DNA from: Megaleporinus macrocephalus
Lineage: Eukaryota; Chordata; Actinopteri; Characiformes; Anostomidae
Direction of reading: 5' to 3'
Length of the DNA stretch: 64,000 nt
Assembly (NCBI GenBank): GCA_021613375.1
Contig: CM038716.1
Location: forward strand, 14,680,274-14,744,273
Shown one piece after another: positions 58,912-64,000 of this stretch. The notes under the pieces were generated by a model. The model worked only from the letters and a program-made list of their open reading frames with translations, made no database searches and was not told where the DNA came from. The stretch's first letter is position 1. Every line of letters starts with the position of its first letter. Both the position numbers and the translations under genes were made by a program.

Positions 58912-58990
58912 ACAGGGTGGTCTGTGGTGGTCTGTGGTGGTCTGTGGTGGTCTGTGGTGGTCTGTGGTGGTCTGTGGTGGTCTGTGGGGG
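58912..58990. repeat. 10-bp repeat tctgtggtgg, about 7 copies
   Basis: Perfect tandem run following directly on the 37-bp array. Confidence 0.95.
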
Positions 58991-59154
58991 GCTGCTGTTT
59001 ATCCGGGGTGTTGAGAAGCGTTTGATGTTGAAAGTGTTCTGTCTGCACCCGCACGCCGAGGTGTAGCATCACAGCCTCGCAGCCTCGCAGAGGAGGTCAG
59101 ACATCGACCGGCAGAAGGCTGTGGTCGTGTCTGTCAAAGGCTATTAGTGTCCAC

Positions 59155-59171
59155 TCGCACGCACACACAGA

Positions 59172-59203
<32 letters not shown>

Positions 59204-59345
59204 GACACACACACACAGTTTCACCCCAAGGACAACATGACAGTAGTGTGTTGTGCTGATCAAGCGAAGTGTGTAAGTGTGTAGGTGTGTAGGTGTGTAA
59301 GTGTGTAGGTGTGTGTGTAAGTGTGTAGGTGTGTAAGTGTGTGTT
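59155..59345. repeat. (CA)n and (gtgtaggt)n microsatellites
   Basis: A CA run with tcacagac interruptions, then a GTGTAAGT/GTGTAGGT octamer run. 59500-59542 is a further short cactcactcccc run. Confidence 0.93.
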
Positions 59346-59739
59346 AGAATCTCTAACAGGTGACGGGACGCTCCTCCCGCTGACAGTCTTTGACCGCCAC
59401 CTCGTCCAGAAGGTGACAGAGGACATGCTCCAATCACTTCCCAGACAAACAGCTCCGAGCTACAGTTCAGTGAAAATTTAATCTACGTATACACCCCCAA
59501 CACTCACTCCCCACTCACTCCCCACTCACTCCCCACTCACTCCTCCACCCCGTCTCCAGTGTAGTCAATCAGCATGTTTTGGGTCTGAAGTTTCCTTTAT
59601 TTGTGTTCAGTGTTGGGTGACTGTGGCTGTTATCAGAAATGGAAATAGTTATATATATATTATAAATGTTTTCATCACCACATTATTACTTAACAAGTGC
59701 ATTTCCAGAAACAGAATGGTTGTGCAGTGTAAGCAGTTC

Positions 59740-60210
59740 AACAACTGTTGCTAAGGTGTTGCTTGGCAGTTGCTATAGTATCCCAGGTTGTTGCTAGGGT
59801 GCTGCTTGGTGGTTGCTAGGGTATTCCAACTGGTTGCTTGGCAGTTTACTAGGATATCCCAACTGGTTGCTAGGACATTGCTAGGCGGTTGCTAGGGTGT
59901 CCCAGCTGGTTGCTAGGGTGTTGCTATGTAGTTGCTAGAGTGTTGCTAGGTGGTGGATAAGGTATCTTAGCTGGTTGCTTTGATGTTTTAAGCCTGTTGA
60001 TAGGGTATGCAAGCTGGTTACTAGAGTGTTCCTAGGCAGTTGCTAGGGTGTCCCAACTGGTTGCTAGGGTGTTGCTATGTAGAGCGTTGCTAGGAGGTGG
60101 CTAGAGTATCCCAGCTGGTTCCTAGGCAGTTGTGAGGTTGTCCCAGCTGGTTGCCATGGTATCCCTATGGTATGCTAGTGTTCCTAGACAGTTGCTAGGG
60201 TGTCCCAGCA
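59740..60210. repeat. degenerate ggttgctagggtgttgct repeats
   Basis: About 15 irregular copies with tcccagctggttgctagg variants; an old array. Confidence 0.9.
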
Positions 60211-60454
60211 GGGATGAATTAAGGACAAGTAGAGGAGTGAGGGTCAGTGTGTCTCTGGATTAGAGTTCAGGGATCTGCTCCCAGTGAGTACAGGTTGGAG
60301 GCTGTAGGTTAAATTAAATTATGTTTGGGGGTGTCCAAATAATTAATGGAGAACAAAGGATGGGGAAAAAATGACAAACAGACGAGTGCAGGTCGAACAC
60401 TACAGTCACACACCATAATTATGTTCTACTGTAGCTATGTGTAACTGAAAGAAC

Positions 60455-60825
60455 AGTAAAAGAATAATGATGATGTTTGATGGTGTAAATGAGTTTATCA
60501 GTAGTCAGTAGTGATTATTAAACTGAGTACTGAACTGAATGAACATTAAAAGAATAATGAGGATGTTTGATGGTGTAAATGAGTTTATCAGTAGTCAGTA
60601 GTGATTATTAAACTGAGTACTGAACTGAATGAACATTAAAAGAATGATGAGGATGTTTGATGGTGTAAATGAGTTTATCAGTAGTCAGTAGTGATTATTA
60701 AACTGAGTACTGAACTGAATGATCATTAAAAGAATAATGAGGATGTTTGATGGTGTAAATGAGTTAATCAGTAGTCAGTAGTGATTATTAAACTGAGTAC
60801 TGAACTGAATAAACATTAAATAAAA
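60455..60825. repeat. 90-bp tandem repeat, about 4 copies
   Basis: Units share gaggatgtttgatggtgtaa and gagtttatcagtagtcag; near identical, so recent. Confidence 0.95.
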
Positions 60826-60829
60826 TGTT

Positions 60830-61755
60830 ACTACGTTGTTACTAATGATTGAACATGCTAGGTAGGTTGTAACGTGCAAGCTCATCCTGAGAGGTCACGC
60901 ATTGATTCTTTAAAGGGTCATAAATGGTTTAAAATTGGTTTATTTATTATGTATTAGGTCATAAATGCAATTAGGGCCTTAATAGGCACCTTAATTACTT
61001 AATAAGCAGTTAGTTACTGATCTGACTTCTCCATCGCTCAGCTGCATCACACGTTTATTAAACAGTTACTAAAATATTAATCAGTAATTCTAACTTGGCC
61101 TGCGTTAACATTCCAAAATCTGCTCCTGGACGTTTACATCCTCCTGATATTCATTCCACCTTCCAAACTACAAGCTGGACCATGTTTTGGACGTCCACCA
61201 GCCCTGAACTAGTGCGTTTGAGGATTTGTGTCTAACAATGTGGAAACAAATTGGGAACCACATTTTTTGGTCCATTTAGTCCAGTCCACTGTTGATGTCC
61301 AGCCAGCGTTTCCAGTCACTGTTTCCAAATTAGCATTTGGATCATAGCGAACCATTAATTACTGCTTGGCTCACCTTGTGGGTTTGACTTATATCTGGAA
61401 TTCACATCCAGAAGAGTGGAGCTCCGTTCAGCTGAATGATGGAGTGATCAAGTGCGTGTGTACTGCTGTAATACTCCAGTAATGCTCCACCTCCAGTAAA
61501 GATGGATGTTAAGTTATGGTCATTTTAATATCTCATTCCTTTGATGAATGGTCTAACTGCTGCTGACCAGTAGCCTAGTGTTCAGTAAGATGAGCTGACA
61601 CCATTTTTATTTAAGGTATTTAAGGTGGCATGGAATTTAAGGTGTCAGTGCATTTATGGTAGCCAGCAATCAAGCAGTTTATAAACTACATTTTAATTAT
61701 TATCATCATTTTTTCAGAATTTAATTTAATGTATTTAAGAAGCTATATTTACTCA
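60830..61755. other. no feature found
   Basis: Non-coding, no repeat recognised. Confidence 0.5.
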
Positions 61756-61760
61756 GTAAA

Positions 61761-62010
61761 CACTTTATTATTAAATATTAATCAGTATTAATAGAGTAAG
61801 TGGAGCTTTTACACTTTATTATTAAATATTAATCAGTATTAATAGAGTAAGTAGAGCTTTTACACTTAATTATTAAATTTTAATTAGTATTAATAGAGTA
61901 AGTAGTGCTTTTACACTTTATTATTAAATATTAACCAGTATTAATAGAGTAAGTAGTGCTTTTACACTTTATTATTAAATATTAATCAGTATTAATAGAG
62001 TAAGTAGTGT
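61761..62010. repeat. 51-bp tandem repeat, about 5 copies
   Basis: Starts at 61761, 61812 and 61863, with cactttattattaaatatta and atagagtaagtagtgctttt. Confidence 0.93.
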
Positions 62011-63235
62011 TTTCCATACGTCAGTGTGTTTATTTAACTCTTTCCAAGCTTCTCCTAAACAACCCAGTATTATTATCAGTTCTCATCTAATACCTGCTTT
62101 GACTGCTCAGTACTTCATTAAGATAAATCAAGATTTGCTGCTGAAGGAACTGAACACATTCATACAATGTCTGGGGCGTCCAGGAGAAATCTGGAACCTA
62201 ACTTTGTTCTTCAAACTGGATCAAGATCTGATCTACTTCTCTCACAATAACATATTCATGATACTTTGTATTGTATGTCTGATTATTTACATCTGTTCTA
62301 ATCAGATCTGGTGGTGAACACACACTTATTGATCAGATAAAGATGTTTACACAGTGGTAGATGTATCTGCTGTCTTTTACATGTTAGGAACAAGAAGAAT
62401 TGAAGAATACATCGAGATCGTTTCTTCTTTCAGAGACACGAGGCTTCATCACTCCACTGATCTTTCTGAATGGGAGCGCTCCACCGGCCACGATTGAGTC
62501 TTAACACGCTGTCGAGCAGCTGCATCCGAGACAGCAGGACAGGGGGGTCAATAACGGGGGGTCAGGAGGTCACATCTCTGCACCAATTCCACGCTCATGA
62601 ATTAAAGATGATTAGGGGCGTGGCACGCGGCCCAGGGGCTTCCGTTGGCGGGTCGTTTATCCAGAGGCCGGGTTTTGGAGAGAGAGAGAGGGCGAGCGAG
62701 TGGGCGTCGTAATTGAGCGCATGGCTCTGATAACGCGGGGGCCGGTGGACAGGAGATTAAAAACCCTCTCGGCGCAGCTCCAGAACGAGCTCTCGACACC
62801 AGGACGCATCACCCACGGCCGCCACCCCGTCCAGGTTCCCAGAACCAAGCAGACGTGGGGCTGTCTGGAGCTCCAGCACACCTAGTCTGAAACTGGAGCG
62901 TGTGCTCCGGTGATCGAGCCATGAATTATTTACTGTATCTCAGTCCTGATGCGAACGCCAACGTAGAGTAATTCTCTAAGATGAATATTCATGACCACCT
63001 GGACGGTGTCCAGCGTCTCAAAAACATTTCTTTTAATGAACTGTGGGGGTCTTCTGGGGTGCGTGGAAATGAGCATTGGCGTAGGAACCAGCAGGGATGG
63101 GGGGGACGTGTCCCACCCAATATCAGAAACAGGTAGATTTGTCCCACCCAAAAAATAAACCACAGAAAAGTGGAAACTGTTTAAAACTTAAATTTTAAAA
63201 TCACGTTTTGGCAGCATTCACTATTCACGAGCTGT
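62011..63235. other. no gene; GC-rich patch
   Basis: 62,470-62,880 is GC-rich and single-copy-looking. 63,060-63,170 (gtgtcccacccaa twice) resembles a dispersed fish repeat. Frames here lack any recognised domain. Confidence 0.4.
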
Positions 63236-63251
63236 GTTTGTTGTCAGTAAT

Positions 63252-63750
63252 GGGCTCTGGTTATTAGGTGGTCTTTCACTGTGTTAAGGTTCTGGTTGTT
63301 AGGTGGTCTTTTACTGTGTTAAGGTTCTGGTTATTAGGTGGTCTTTCACTGTGTTAAGGCTCTGGTTGTTAGGTGGTCTTTCACTGTGTTAAGGCTCTGG
63401 TTATTAGGTGGTCTTTCACTGTGTTAAGGCTATAGTTGTTAGGTGGTCTTTCACTGTGTTAAGGCTCTGGTTGTTAGGTGGTCTTTCACTGTGTTAAGGC
63501 TCTGGTTGTTAGGTGGTCTTTCACTGTGTTAAGGCTCTGGTTGTTAGGTGGTCTTTCATTGTGTTAAGGCTCTGGTTGTCAGGTGGTCTTTCACTGTGTT
63601 AAGGCTCTGGTTGTTAGGTGGTCTTTCACTGTATTAAGGCTCTGGTTGTTAGGTGGTCTTTCACTGTGTTAAGGCTCTGGTTGTTAGGTGGTCTTTCACT
63701 GTGTTAAGGCTCTGGTTGTTAGGTGGTCTTTCACTGTGTTAAGGCTTGTG
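63252..63750. repeat. 35-bp minisatellite, about 14 copies
   Basis: Unit ctggttgttaggtggtcttt plus cactgtgttaaggct. Little divergence. Confidence 0.96.
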
Positions 63751-64000
63751 TTGAGATGCCTGTTCAGAAATATCCTGAAGTCAGCAGCTTCACTGAGCCG
63801 AGCTCTCGCTTCTCTGGAGTGTCCGGTAGCTACGCCAGCTTTAAACGTGAGGTCAGTGATGAGAGCAGTGAATAACAACACTGACCATATATACTGTAAT
63901 AAACAGCTTTAGTATAATGTGTTGCTATGGTAACAGACTAGAAGGGTTTGGGTTAGCTAACGTTTATATTAACTTTAGTCAGAAACACTCTGAAACATAA
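63751..64000. other. no feature found
   Basis: Ordinary sequence at the window end. Confidence 0.5.

Noticed and set aside
62024..62317. 97-residue frame with a hydrophobic end
   Set aside because: No family resemblance, AT-rich, no splice or promoter context.

Overview
The window looks like genomic DNA from a ray-finned fish. It has vertebrate spliced genes with large introns, many Tc1-like and hAT-like DNA transposon remnants, non-LTR reverse-transcriptase scraps, a tRNA-headed SINE, and very heavy tandem-repeat content (by my estimate about a quarter of the window is minisatellite or microsatellite). An otophysan, perhaps characiform, teleost is my guess from the look of the repeats; I cannot prove the species.

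Only two genes are supported, and both are neuronal. (1) On the + strand, the last four coding exons of the IgLON cell-adhesion gene lsamp: second half of Ig2 (6510-6641), first half of Ig3 (11516-11636), second half of Ig3 (15103-15251) and the GPI-signal exon (18395-18492). Splice phases are consistent (1, 2, 1). The upstream exons lie left of the window, so 1-6509 is intron. A long 3'UTR probably follows, to about 23.1 kb. (2) On the - strand, all of gap43 (neuromodulin): exon 1 with the palmitoylated N-terminus (50387-50416), exon 2 with the IQ/calmodulin motif (31752-32355) and exon 3 with the acidic C-terminus (27831-27910), spliced to a 237-residue protein. Its 3'UTR probably ends near 26.95 kb. 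The genes are convergent (tail to tail), as GAP43 and LSAMP are in human, which supports both names.

Layout: 1-6.5 kb is lsamp intron with a 20-bp and a 60-bp minisatellite. 6.5-18.5 kb holds the lsamp exons, with introns filled by a 37-bp array, a 0.9 kb CT tract, a 3 kb array of 21-bp units that starts 24 nt after an exon, a 72-bp array and Tc1 remnants. 18.5-23.1 kb is the 3'UTR with a nested Tc1/LINE insertion. 23.1-27 kb is intergenic, with a 24-copy TGTAAACA array. 27-32.4 kb holds gap43 exons 3 and 2. 32.4-50.4 kb is gap43 intron 1, mostly repeat relics with a few single-copy GC-rich stretches. 50.4-64 kb is gap43 5' flank with two hAT-like elements, a 20-bp array carrying a pol III A-box-like motif, a second 37-bp array and several smaller arrays.

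I see no bacterial, viral or CRISPR-type system. The unusual material is in the arrays and what they would look like as RNA: about 140 tandem copies of a 5'-splice-site complement (U1-like ACUUACC) in an lsamp intron, palindromic 5'-splice-site-like 37-bp units at two loci, homotypic FOX-like and A-box-like clusters, and sense-strand G-quadruplex motifs in the 3'UTRs of both convergent genes.
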